DNA from: Eonycteris spelaea
Lineage: Eukaryota; Chordata; Mammalia; Chiroptera; Pteropodidae
DNA length: 64,000 bases
Direction of reading: 5' to 3'
Assembly: GCA_003508835.1 (NCBI GenBank)
Contig: PUFA01000181.1
Span: forward strand, 1,922,001 to 1,986,000
The notes beneath the pieces are model-generated. The model saw only the letters and a list, made by a program, of their open reading frames with translations, did not search any database and was not told the origin of the DNA. A program made the position numbers and the translations under genes. This document shows, piece by piece, positions 48,046-57,420 of this stretch. Each line of letters starts with the position of its first letter. The first letter of the stretch is position 1.

Positions 48046-48354
48046 GACTATTTTGTTTAACACATTAAAGAATACCTGCCTCAAACCAGTGGCTAATTTT
48101 ACATATAATAGTAAAATATTACAAATATGTTCATTGCAGTCAGATAGAAGATGAGAATGCTTGCCCTTTAAATATCGTTCTGGAAGTTCCAGCCAATATA
48201 GTTCTATTAGAAAAGAAAATAAATGGTATAACTGTTGAAAAAAGAAGATAAAGTTCTTTATTTTCAAACAGCATGGCTTTTCTCTTCAGACTAAAAAACT
48301 ACTTTGAAGTAAAATATGTGTATTTTAAAATTAGCTCTTTTTATAACTCCACCT

Positions 48355-49908
48355 TTCCATTTGTGACCTAGATCCCACTCCTTTGCCTATTCAAGGACTT
48401 TGTTCTTTCATTTTTTCTTCTCATCAATTTTTTACTCTCTCTTCTGAATTATCCCCTGTGGCATATGTTATAGTATCTCCCATCTTTAAACTATCCTCCC
48501 TCTAACCTTGTTTTTAAAATATCCTCCCTCTGACCTTATCATGCTTTTTTCTAGCTACAATCCCTTCTCTACTCTCTTTATAACACACTCTTTAAGAGGA
48601 TTGTCTGTAGTCCAGTTCAGCCCCTTATCTGCCATTTTCTTTCTCTTTTTATAACCTTTCTTTTAATTATTCTCCTCTAGGTATTTCACATGTTGGCAAG
48701 AGGACTTGAACTTGTCTGGGTCTCAGGCCCACTTTAGGCATGTGTGCTAGACAGAGCTGCACCCCATTCCCTCCCTCTGCCCCTCCAGTCTGTATTTCAG
48801 CTTCATCACTTCACCGACTCCTCCCTGACACTGTCAAGGTTGTATGTGACCTTAGTTGCCAATCCACTGTTCAGTTCTTATCTTACTCAACATCTCAGCA
48901 GGATTTGACACAGTTGCTTACTCCCTCCTCTTCAAAACACTTTCTTCACCTGCTCTTTGGGACACCAGAGTCTCTTCTCATTTTCTCCCATGTCAGTCAT
49001 CACTCCTTCTCAGTATTGGTGGTCCTGGGCTTTGCCCTGGGCTCTCTTTTATTCTATAGACATGTCTTCTCCTGGATGACTTTATCCAGGCCCACGACCC
49101 TTAACAGCATCTAGGCATTGATTATTCCTGATTTATAGCTCATCCCCCACACCAATGAGTTTAGATCTGTAAATCCAGGTGCCTACTTGATATCTCCACT
49201 TGCATGTCTAATAGTCACCTCAGACTTGACATGTCCAATCTTGATTTTTTTTCCTCTCAAACTTTTTCCTCTTCCATTGTCCCTCATCTTAGTTAATGGG
49301 ACCCCTTGACACACTTTCGCTCAAGCCCCCACACTACAACACATCCTTGATCTTTTTTTGCCGTCACCCCTTTCCCAGATTCAATTTGTCAACCTACTCT
49401 ATTGACTGTCTTCAAATATATTATGTCCTCATTCTCTGCTGCTGCAACCCAAGTCCTCACCACTACTCTTAACTCCTGCCTGAGCTGTTTGTAAGAGCCT
49501 TCCCGATTGGTCTCTTGCCTTCCACTTGTCTTCTCCTGCTGTGCATTCTTCACAGCAGCTGAAGTGACCTTTTAAAATGGAAATCAGATCATCTTACTCC
49601 CCGCTAACCTTAACCTATTACACTTAGAATAAAATTCCATTATTTTTACTAGTGGGCCTTAAACCTGATCCATGATTGCCCTCTGACCTCCCCTCCTTGG
49701 CTCTGTCTGGCTCCATTCACTCCAGCCTTCTCCACTCTGCCTCTTGGCCTCTGCACAGGTTCCCTGGCCTTCACCTGGCTTTCCCTGATATGTGGCTTGC
49801 TCATTATTGGTATCTATATGTCATTTCTTCCAAGATGCCTTCCCAGATGCCTTCACAGATAACCCCTAAAATATGTACCACTCCCCCAGCATGCTTTGTC
49901 TTACTCTG
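48355..49908 (+). mobile_element. L2 LINE, 5' part of a split copy
   Basis: The segment matches L2 in sense orientation. The reverse-transcriptase motif region can be read around 48890-48915, where codons resembling FDTV follow CTCAACATCTCAGCAGG. The typical L2 3' run of short pyrimidine-rich phrases follows. The copy is cut at 49908-49923 by the HAL1-type insertion and resumes at 52353. Many stops and indels make it a fossil. Confidence 0.75.
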
Positions 49909-50539
49909 CTGTTTTCCTTTTATAAAACAATTTATTTTTCAATTACAGTAAACATACATTATTATATTAGTTTCAAGTGTACAACATACTGATTAGACAT
50001 TTGTATAACTTGCGAAGTGATCACCCCGATAAGTCTAGTACCCATCTGACACCATACATAGTTATTACAGTATTATTGACTATGTTCCCCATGGTGTTCT
50101 TTACATCCTTGTGACTATGTTTGTAATGGGCAATTTGCACATCATAATTTCTTCCTCTTTTTTACCCATCTCTCCAACCCCTTCCATCTGGCAACTATCA
50201 AAATGTTCTCTGTATATATGAGTTTGTTTCTGTTTTCTTCGTTGGTTTATTTATTTTTTTTATTACACATATAAGTGAAATCATATGGTGTTTGTCTTTG
50301 TCTGACTTATTTCACTTAGCATAATACCTCTAGGTCCATTCATGTTGTAAACGGTAAGATTTCATTTTTTTATGGCTGAGTAATATTCCATTGTATGTTT
50401 GTACCACTTCTTCTCTATCCTATTGTCTATTGATAGACACTTACGTTGCTTCCATATCTTGGCTATTTTTGAATTAGTGTGAATTAGTGTTTTGGGTTTC
50501 TTTAGATAAACACTCAGAAGTGGAGTTACTGGGTTCTTC

Positions 50540-50820
50540 TTTGTCTTTTGTTATAGCCTTTGTTTTAAAGTCTATTTTGTCTGGTACGAGTATACTACCC
50601 CAGATTTTTTTTTTTTTCATTTCCATTTTCATGAAAAAAAAAATTTCATTCCTTTACTTTCAGTCTGTGTATCTTTCATCTTGAAATGAGTGTCTCTTGT
50701 AGGCATCATTTGTAAGGGTCTTGTTTTCTTATCCATTCAGCCACCCTATGTCTTTTGATTGGAGCATTTAATCCATTCACATCTCAAGTAATTGTTGAGA
50801 GATATGTAGTTATTGCCATT
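50540..50820 (-). pseudogene. L1 ORF2 N-terminal remnant inside the HAL1-type element
   Basis: On the minus strand the segment translates to an interrupted match to the start of L1 ORF2p, with the conserved NGLNAPIKRHRVAEWIRKQD clearly readable, the first part of the apurinic endonuclease domain. It carries stops and two oligo-A expansions. After about 50540 the sequence jumps to the very end of ORF2 and the 3' UTR, so this marks the left edge of the internal deletion. Confidence 0.75.
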
Positions 50821-50834
50821 TTTTTATTCATAGT

Positions 50835-50955
50835 TTTTATCTTTTTCCCTCTTCCTTCTTCCCCACTTCTTATTCTCCTCCTCTTTTTCTTCCCTTCCCC
50901 TCCCCCTCCCTCTATCTCTTCCTCCCCTTCCTGACCTCCTGCTCCTCCCTTTAAC
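50835..50955 (-). repeat. Polypurine tract of the HAL1-type element
   Basis: About 120 bp that is almost wholly pyrimidine on + (purine on the element's sense strand), between the ORF1 end and the ORF2 remnant. Confidence 0.7.
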
Positions 50956-51812
50956 ATTTCTTGTAATACTGCTTTGATGGTGATGAACTCTAGTTTTTTC
51001 TTGTCTAGGAAGCTCTTTATCTATTCTTCAGTGATAGCTTTGCTAGGTAGAATAATCTTGTTGTAGTTCTCTGCTTTTCATCACTTAGAATATTTCTTGC
51101 CAATCCTTTCTGGCCTACAAAGTTTCTGTTGAGAAATCAACTGACAGTCTTATGGGTGCTCCTGTGTATGTAACTAACTACTTTCCTTTTGCTGCTTTTA
51201 AGATTCTTTCTTTGTCTTTAATCTTTGACATTTTAATTATGTTGTATCTTGGTGTGGGCCTCTTTGGGTTCATCCTGTTTGGGACTCTCTGTGCTTCCTG
51301 AACTTATATGTCTGTTTTCTTTGCCAGGTTAGGGAATTTTTCTGTCATTATTTTTTTCAAATAGATTTTCAGTTCTTTGCCATCTTCCTTTTCCTCTGGT
51401 ACTGCTATGATGTGAATGTTGGTATGCTTGATGTTGTCCCAGAGGCCCCTTAAATTATCCTCACTTTTTTGAATTTTTTTTTCTTTTTGCTCATCTGATT
51501 GGGTGTTTTCCGCTACCTTGTCTTCCAAATCGTGCTGATTCAATCCTCTTCTTCATCTAATCTACTGTTGATTCTTTCTAATGTATTCTTCCTTTCAGTT
51601 CTTGTATACTTCATTTCTACTTCATTTTTTATGCTTTTTATATCCATTTTTATGTTTTCTATTTCTTTCTTAAAGTTCTCACTGAGTTCATCTACTCTTC
51701 CCCTAAGTTCATCGAGCATCCTTGTAAGTAGTATTTTGAACTCTGCATCTGGTAGATTGCTTGTCTCCATTTTGTTTAGTTCTGTTTCTGGAGTTTTGTT
51801 CTGTTCTTCCAT
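50950..51812 (-). pseudogene. HAL1/L1 ORF1-like coding region, broken
   Basis: From the start at 51812 the frame reads a heptad-rich stretch (LTRMLDELRGRVDELSENFK, then further K/E/N-rich heptads), the coiled coil of L1 ORF1p that drives trimer formation. A TGA in a position where related elements have Trp ends the first frame near 51540. A one-base shift then moves the reading to another frame, which carries the RNA-binding-domain signature LWDNIKHTNIHIIAVPEEKE and FPNLAK before stopping at 51304. Further downstream, fragments resembling the ORF1p C-terminal domain (KDKERILKAA-like and LQEMLK) can still be traced to about 50950. ORF1p is an RNA chaperone of the L1 particle. This copy cannot make a full protein. 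Confidence 0.85.
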
Positions 51813-52352
51813 TTGAAAGGAGACACGTTTTTTGTTTTCTTATCCATTCAGCTGACCCTGTATTTGTTTCTATTTAGTAGATAGATATGCTATGTCTCCC
51901 AGCCTTGGTAGAGTGGCCTTATAGTAGGTGTCCTAAGGGGCCCCGTGGTGTAGTCTCTTTTGTCACCTGAGCTGGCTGCTCCAGGTGTGTCCCTTGTGTG
52001 GCTTGTGTGTGCCCTCCTTTTGTATATGAGCCTTGATTACTGTTGGTACATCAGTGGGAGGGCTTGACCCTCAGCTGATTAGCTGTGAGAAATGATTGTG
52101 ACTATGGTAGAGGAGCTATTGTGCAGGGGCTGACCCCATAGAGTAGATTTTACTTTAGCAGGGCTCTTGTGCCTACTAAGTCTGCCCTTTGGGTATGTCC
52201 TTTGTGGAGGTTGTTGGGTAGTCCTCTGGAGTGGTCTGAAGCTGGCCACCAGGAATATTGGTTCTGGGGCCTCTTGGGAGGGGCTCTGGTGCAAGGCAAG
52301 GCCAGTCAATGCCTGTGCCCGTTCCAGTATGAGTGCTCTGTTTTCCTTTTAT

Positions 52353-52520
52353 CATTTATAAGTGCCTAAAATTATTGGTTGTATTCTTGCTTGTATTCTC
52401 TGTCTCCCCCACTAGAATAGAAGCTCTGCAAAGGCAGTGGCTTCATCTACCTTGTTCTTTCTTGTATCCCTTGTGCTTAGAACATAATAGATGCTCAATT
52501 AATATCTGTTGAATGAATTT
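52353..52520 (+). mobile_element. L2 LINE, 3' end of the split copy
   Basis: Continuation of the L2 copy after the second target-site duplication. It ends in the classical L2 tail (TAGATGCTCAATTAATATCT then GTTGAATGAA). Confidence 0.8.
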
Positions 52521-52767
52521 CAGTACTTAACCAGTTATAGAACTGAGGAATAAAACAGTCTGTTTATAGCAATGCTATATGTGCCTAAACATCAATAAGG
52601 AAAAGATAAGCAACCAGAATGCAGTGTCATTTTTTCCTATAAAACTAGAAAAACTAAAGGTTGGTGATGATGTTGCTGAGGGTACTAGGAAATGGGCACT
52701 CTCATTTGCCACTAGTGAAGATATAAAATTATCTAAGCTATCATAGGTGGCGAGTCATGGGTAATTT

Positions 52768-52909
52768 CTTTTTTAATTTATTGGAGTAACATTGGTTAAT
52801 GCAATTATATAATTTTCAGGTGTACATTATCATTTGACATCTATATATTCTATTGTGTGTTTACCACCCAAAGTCTAGTTTCAGCTACCATATATTTGAT
52901 CCCCTTTAA
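52768..52909 (-). mobile_element. Short 5'-truncated L1 3' end with target-site duplication (bat-type)
   Basis: About 142 bp starting with a T-rich end (the reversed A tail), flanked by GAGTCATGGGTAATTT (52752-52767) and GAGTCATGGGTGATTT (52910-52925), a 16-bp target-site duplication with one mismatch. The phrases around AACATTGGTTAAT, TTTTCAGGTGTACA and GTGTTTACCACCCAAAGTC resemble L1 3' ends I associate with bats; that association is from memory. Confidence 0.8.
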
Positions 52910-52925
52910 GAGTCATGGGTGATTT

Positions 52926-54540
52926 TTATCTCAATTTTTGTGGTGTGCTATGTTTCCCTTTTTTTTCTAACACTTACTTGTTCCCCCGATAATTATTTTT
53001 TAAGCCAGAAAAAACTGATAACCTTAGTCTTCTTTTTTTCACCTCTTTTTTTTGTTGTTAAATTAACCCAGTTAAATTTGCACCAGCCAATTTGTGAAGT
53101 TAATCCCAGCAGCAAATGGGTTTGTTCTGCTGTTGAACCTCTTGTCTTAAGAATGTTTAATCTGAATCCTTTATTAGGTTTTTCCGCGATGATGCAATTC
53201 TAGTCATTGAAAAGTGTATATGCGGAGTCCCTCTTGTTCTGAGGTTCAGGGCTAGGGAGCCTATTGGAAAGATGGAGCTGCAAAAAACGTGCAGGCAAAA
53301 GCAGGGCCCACCCAGTTTGAGGTGGGGTCCCACAGCCCTTCCTGCCAAGACCCAAGTCTACACACACAGGGGAATCCTAACATTTCTGGCAGATACACTA
53401 CCCAGTTCCCTTGCTGCCTGGGATCGAGTTAAAAACAATAATAATCACAGCCACACATGCGTTTCCCTCTGCTGTATGCAGCTGGACTTCTGATGCCTGT
53501 TTTCTCTGACATAACCATGCCCTATTCTGCCCGTGCCCCGGTCGGCGGCCAGTCCTGTCTGGGCCCCAGTCCTGGAAGGGAGGCTCACAGCTGAATCACC
53601 GACGGGCCATTCTTCAGTTTATCCTTGTTTCTTTCTTTTCTGGAGGTGAATTGGTAGCTTGACATTTCATTTAATTATGTTATTTTCTGGGCTTGGTAGT
53701 TAAGTTCCTGAGCACCCAGTGGCCCACCTGAGCAGTGTTCACCTAGACATCCATGAGCAGAGGAGCCCGCACATACGTGGCTCCTAGCCCTGGGCTGTTG
53801 GTTCATGTTTCTTCAGCCTCACCCCACTTAGACATGGTTCTGTGGCAGTGTGCACAGTCAGCCTCAAGAACCTCCCAATAGGTTATGGATTGTCTCGAGT
53901 GGCACCAAGAGCTGAGGGTTGGGGCTGGCGCAGGATATTGCCTCCCTAACGTTTGCTGGCTGAATAGCACATGCTTATAAAGACTGCCGTATTCCAGGGA
54001 ACTGGTGAAGTGGTGAGAGGGGCAGATTTTAACTACTTGTCTTCTGTTGCATACTCTCTCTCTTCCCTCTTGGGGCTCAGGGGACATAGCAGGGCAGGGG
54101 AGTACCTGCCTGCTGATAGGGTGGAGAGGCACCAATAAAAAGCCTCCCCTCCTGCCTTAACCACCTAGCAGAGGTCTCATTACCTTTGAAAGATGCATAA
54201 TCCATTTTATCTTCATGTTTGTTAGAGAAAGTGCCCAGGGGAGAGCTAAGAGAGAATAGCTTTCTTAGAATAGGTGTCATGCATCCCCCATCAGCCTCTG
54301 CCATGGCTGGAGCCAGGGTGGGACTCAGATATAGGGTCTTCTGTTGTAGACCACAGGGACAAGTGAGGTTGTAGCCCACTTGTCCATTTTGCCTAGCCAG
54401 CCCTGCTTTCAATCAGTTATTCATTTATCTGTACTTTAGTGTTTTCCAGGCCATTTACCCTCAGGCCTGAGGAGTTCAAAAGAACTCTGCAATTAATCCA
54501 GTTTGGACTTAACCAACTTCTTTAACTTTTCTTCTTACAG
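52926..54540. other. Intron 1 sequence before exon 2, unassigned
   Basis: No repeat named. A small GC-richer patch (53525-53605) contains several CpG. The last 30 bases form the branch site and pyrimidine tract of the exon 2 acceptor. Confidence 0.5.
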
Positions 54541-54658
54541 CTTAAACTTTGGAACAAATATCGAATTTCCAACATTCCATCACTAATATTCCTAGATGCC
54601 ACCACCGGGAAGGTCGTGTGTAGGAATGGGCTGCTGGTGATCCGTGATGACCCAGAAG
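54541..54658 (+). CDS. NXN: NXN exon 2 (118 bp)
   Basis: The exon starts after a pyrimidine-rich acceptor ending CTTCTTACAG and ends at AAG|GTGAGA. It reads LKLWNKYRISNIPSLIFLD and continues to DDPE plus one base, corresponding to human NXN residues 121-159. It starts in phase 0 and ends in phase 1. The segment is the C-terminal half of the first thioredoxin-like unit: the IPSLIFLD strand carries the cis-proline that faces the active site in thioredoxin folds, and the turn after it leads to the conserved RNG. The same pattern recurs later in the protein (IPTLIMLD in human exon 6, outside the window), showing that NXN contains repeated thioredoxin-like units. No stop or frameshift is present. 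A Tigger-type DNA transposon lies 90 bp downstream. Confidence 0.97.
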
Positions 54659-54748
54659 GTGAGACCTTGGCAAGTCCATCCTGTCTTCTTCCTTCCGTCC
54701 TGCTGCCCAGACCTCCTCTCCTTTGCTAGAGAGTGTACAAATGAAATA

Positions 54749-55147
54749 CAGTTGACCATTGAATAACATGAAGTTTATTAGGGGCACTGACTCCTGCACG
54801 ATCAAAAATCTGTATGTAACTCTCATCTCTCCAAAAATGTAACTACTAATAGCCTACTGTCGACCGGAAGCCTTCCTGATAACATAAACAGTTGATTAAC
54901 ACACATTTGTATATGTATTATATAGTGTATTCTTATAAAAAAGCAAGCTAGAGAATAGAAAATTACAAAAATCATAAGGAAGAGAAAATACACTTACAGT
55001 AGAGTACTGTATTTATTGATACTGTAAGTTTACATTGTCTGTTTTAAGCTACATGGTTCATCCATGAGTTTTTTCAAGTTGTCAGTTGAAAAAAATCTGT
55101 GTATAATGGACACACACAGTTCACTCATGTTGTTCAGGGGTCAACTG
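54749..55147. mobile_element. Tigger-type (Tc1/mariner) DNA transposon, non-autonomous
   Basis: The left end is CAGTTGACCATTGAATAAC and the right end, read on the other strand, is CAGTTGACCCCTGAACAAC, so the terminal inverted repeats are still evident. TA precedes the left end. The interior is AT-rich and has no transposase frame. It lies 90 bp after NXN exon 2. The exact subfamily (MER2/MER44 group) is uncertain. Confidence 0.8.
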
Positions 55148-55795
55148 CATATGTAAGTGGGTTTATTTGGCTAAAGAATATTGTCTTGATGAAATTATAG
55201 TATTCTCTAGGTCATGGTTAAGATTTTTAAGGGATCAGAATGTCCCTCCTGGGAGCTTTAATTCATGGGCCAAAGGAGATGGAATCTGAAAAAGGAAGTT
55301 TAGCTTCGAGGGCTGAGGAGGCTGTTGAGACCAAGCTAGGGCTCAGATACTGACTTCTAGTGCTGTTTCAACGGCAGCAGTCACCTTAACTATTAGAGGT
55401 AGGCTAAGTGATTTGTGGAGTTTTTTTTTTTTAATATATTACCATAGCAAAGTTGTAGTCTCTGTTGTTCTCCTGGTCTCAGCAGTGAGTGCACCTCATT
55501 TCTTGGTACTGCCCAAGCCCTGCAGGCCTTGGTCTTGATGGCCAGCTGGGTGCACGGCTATACATTGGTAGGTTGCTCAGATCACCCTGCCCAATGGCTG
55601 TCCAACATCTGTTTCTCTCCCCCTTGCACTGGAGTCATAAAAGGGTCAGAAGATCTTCCCTCCTCACTTACTGGTCCAGTGTAAGGATTCAAGCCTGGTC
55701 ACAAATTTTCCCAGTAAAAATTTCACCCACATCAAAGAATTGTCCTCAGTAAAAACCAGGGCATGGTAGAACCAAGTCTTTACTTTCTCAAATTT

Positions 55796-55798
<3 letters not shown>
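55148..55798. other. Intron 2 sequence, unassigned
   Basis: A T-run at 55422-55432; nothing else recognised. Confidence 0.5.

Positions 55799-55841
<43 letters not shown>
55799..55841 (+). repeat. (CA)21 microsatellite
   Basis: An uninterrupted CA run, followed by TTGCACGCATGCACACAGG and GCGCGCACAC, which prolong the alternating purine-pyrimidine pattern. Confidence 0.97.
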
Positions 55842-55846
<5 letters not shown>

Positions 55847-55869
55847 CGCATGCACACAGGCGCGCACAC

Positions 55870-56060
55870 TACTCTGAAGCTTATTAAAATGCAGATTTCT
55901 TCCCTACTCCCAAGATTTTTGGATCCATTTGTTCAGGGTGGGCTTGGCCACCTGCATCTTTAACCAGTCTATGCTTCTCCCTCCCATCCTTCCCCCACCC
56001 CAGGCAATTTTGAGGAAGTGGTCCATGGACCACCCTGTGAGAAAACACTGTTCTGTTGAG
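55870..56060. mobile_element. MER5/MER58-like hAT-Charlie fragment
   Basis: Contains the phrases TTATTAAAATGCAGATTTCT and GAGGAAGTGGTCCATGGACC typical of MER5-like nonautonomous hAT elements. Diverged. Confidence 0.5.
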
Positions 56061-56184
56061 CTGAGAACATATTATTTGCTTTTCCTGCCTGGGGCTTAAG
56101 TGTCATCAGAATGTAGACCATCTGGGTTGAGTGGGTTTTACTCTTTCCTTTCCATAGACTTAAATTCTCATCTTACTTGGCTCC

Positions 56185-56510
56185 CTGGGCCCCAACCCAG
56201 ACCATGTGAACTAGAATCTCTGGGAGGTGGGGCCCAGTTGATTGAAAAATTCCCCAGCGGATTCTAGAATACAGTCAGAGTTGAGATCCACTGAGACACC
56301 GGGGTTGGAACTGAAGAAATTCAAGGCTGGCATCTGAGGCAACGCTTCCCTAGCTTGGCGCATCAGAGGCACTGGAGAGTCGGTTTCGCTTTGTTTTGGA
56401 CATACAGTTTCAGCCTTGTCCCTGGATCCTGGGACCTGGTTTCTGTATTCCGCAAAAGCCCTGCAAGAGATTGGGCCCTGTGATCATACAGGTTCGGGAA
56501 CCATTGCCTT
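56185..56510. mobile_element. MER5A-type hAT fragments (probably two copies)
   Basis: Positions 56185-56310 carry GAACTAGAATCTCTGGGAGG and GGGGCCCAG as in MER5A; 56340-56510 carry a second diverged, related piece ending GGGAACCATTG. Confidence 0.6.
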
Positions 56511-56690
56511 GAGGTAGGGCGCTGTCATGGATGAGCTTTGCTTTTGTGCCTATATTTTTAGCTGCAGACTCTATGGGTGTGTTAAAGACTATTTAATGAT
56601 AAAGTTGTTATGCTCTGCAGCCCTGAGGCCTCTTGGGTCAGAGGACACAAGAGGAGTCTTAACATTCTCGCCATCTGTTGCCTGTTGCAG

Positions 56691-56824
56691 GTTTGGAATT
56701 CCCTTGGGGACCTAAACCCTTCAGGGAAGTCATTGCAGGGCCCTTACTTAGAAATAATGGGCAGTCCCTGGAGAGCAGCAGCCTGGAGGGGTCTCACGTG
56801 GGAGTCTATTTCTCCGCACACTGG
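56691..56824 (+). CDS. NXN: NXN exon 3 (134 bp)
   Basis: The acceptor is CCTGTTGCAG and the donor is TGG|GTGAGT. The exon completes the split glycine codon from exon 2, then reads LEFPWGPKPFREVIAGPLLR, a linker, and ends in GVYFSAHW, matching human residues 160-204. It enters in phase 1 and leaves in phase 0. The first part closes the N-terminal thioredoxin-like unit with the FPWGPKPF motif; the last part is the first beta strand of the central catalytic thioredoxin domain. The final codon is the tryptophan of the WCPPC active site, so the catalytic motif is completed only after splicing to exon 4. The polar linker around NNGQSLESSSLEG between the domains is fully preserved. Confidence 0.97.
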
Positions 56825-57319
56825 GTGAGTGTTTGGTTCTTCTTTGGCCCAGGCAGAAGGAAACAGTGATATCTCCACCAACACCAGTTGTGACTGGCTT
56901 CTGGAGGTGGGACCACGTGGGCATAATTTCCCGGCATTCTTCCTCTCTCCTGTGCACAATGCCTTGTTGGCATGCAATAAGTGCTTATTATTATGAATGA
57001 TAATAGCAACAGCAAGAACATGACTTCTTTTGATAGGTCTAAAAGGATAGCTTTCCTAACCCGTTCTGACGAGGCTTCCAGTGCTCCCTGAAGAGGTTTC
57101 TTTGACTGTTGCCTGCTGGCACGCTGTGAGGGTGGGGAGGAGCCTGTGCTGGATGCTTGCCATTACAAGAGGCACATTTGTTTCCGCCTCTCATAAACCA
57201 GGTTTTGCCATCCCAATCCTACTTCGGTCTTGTTCGCCTGACTTCTCATGGCAAGTGGCTGGGAAAGGGGATATTGAAGGTGTAATGTCACGATACAGGA
57301 TCCCACTCTTGTCTTTCAG
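56825..57319 (+). other. NXN: NXN intron 3 (495 bp)
   Basis: GTGAGT donor and CTTTCAG acceptor. It separates the tryptophan codon from the CPPC codons of the redox site. I recognised no interspersed repeat in it. Confidence 0.93.
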
Positions 57320-57420
57320 TGTCCACCTTGCCGAAGCCTCACCCGGGTCCTGGTGGAATCCTACCGGAAGATCAAGGAGGCAGGCCAGAAATTTGAGATT
57401 ATCTTTGTTAGTGCAGACAG
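57320..57420 (+). CDS. NXN: NXN exon 4 (101 bp), carries the CPPC redox site
   Basis: The acceptor TTGTCTTTCAG precedes TGT CCA CCT TGC, the CPPC redox pair (human Cys205 and Cys208). The exon continues RSLTRVLVESYRKIKEAGQK and FEIIFVSAD, then AG of a split arginine codon. It enters in phase 0 and leaves in phase 2. This is helix 1 and strand 2 of the central thioredoxin domain, whose two cysteines form the reversible disulphide. The WCPPC form is shared with tryparedoxins and differs from the WCGPC of classical thioredoxin. One residue differs from the human sequence as I remember it (K for N in AGQKFE). The donor CAG|GTAATG lacks the usual G at +5 and looks weaker than the other three donors. 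Confidence 0.97.

Larger units (their letters stand above)
49924..52337 (-). mobile_element. Full-length HAL1-type (internally deleted) L1 insertion, 2.41 kb
   Basis: The element lies on the minus strand between two perfect copies of CTGTTTTCCTTTTAT (49909-49923 and 52338-52352). Reading from its 5' end at 52337 it has about 520 bp of leader, an ORF1 region (51812 to about 50950), a long purine tract, a short remnant of the start of ORF2 (around 50820-50540), then an abrupt jump to the 3' end of ORF2 and a Laurasiatherian-type L1 3' UTR. Most of ORF2, including all of the reverse transcriptase, is missing. That layout is what defines HAL1 (half-L1) elements, which are mobilised by L1 proteins supplied in trans. 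It interrupts an older L2 copy. Confidence 0.85.
1..54540 (+). other. NXN: NXN intron 1, 3' part
   Basis: More than 54 kb without any spliceable coding exon that I could recognise. It holds MIR, L2, L1, MER and LTR fragments listed separately, and several microsatellites. The intron ends at the AG of 54539-54540 with a good pyrimidine tract. The short open frames in it have no recognisable domains and are spread over all frames, as expected by chance. Confidence 0.9.
54659..56690 (+). other. NXN: NXN intron 2 (2,032 bp)
   Basis: GTGAGA donor and GTTGCAG acceptor. Contents: a Tigger-type transposon near the donor, a CA microsatellite in the middle, and two or three MER5-type fragments toward the acceptor. 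Confidence 0.93.

Noticed and set aside
53520..53610. CpG-richer patch 1 kb before exon 2 as an alternative first exon
   Set aside because: It is under 100 bp, far below a CpG island, and no convincing exon structure follows.
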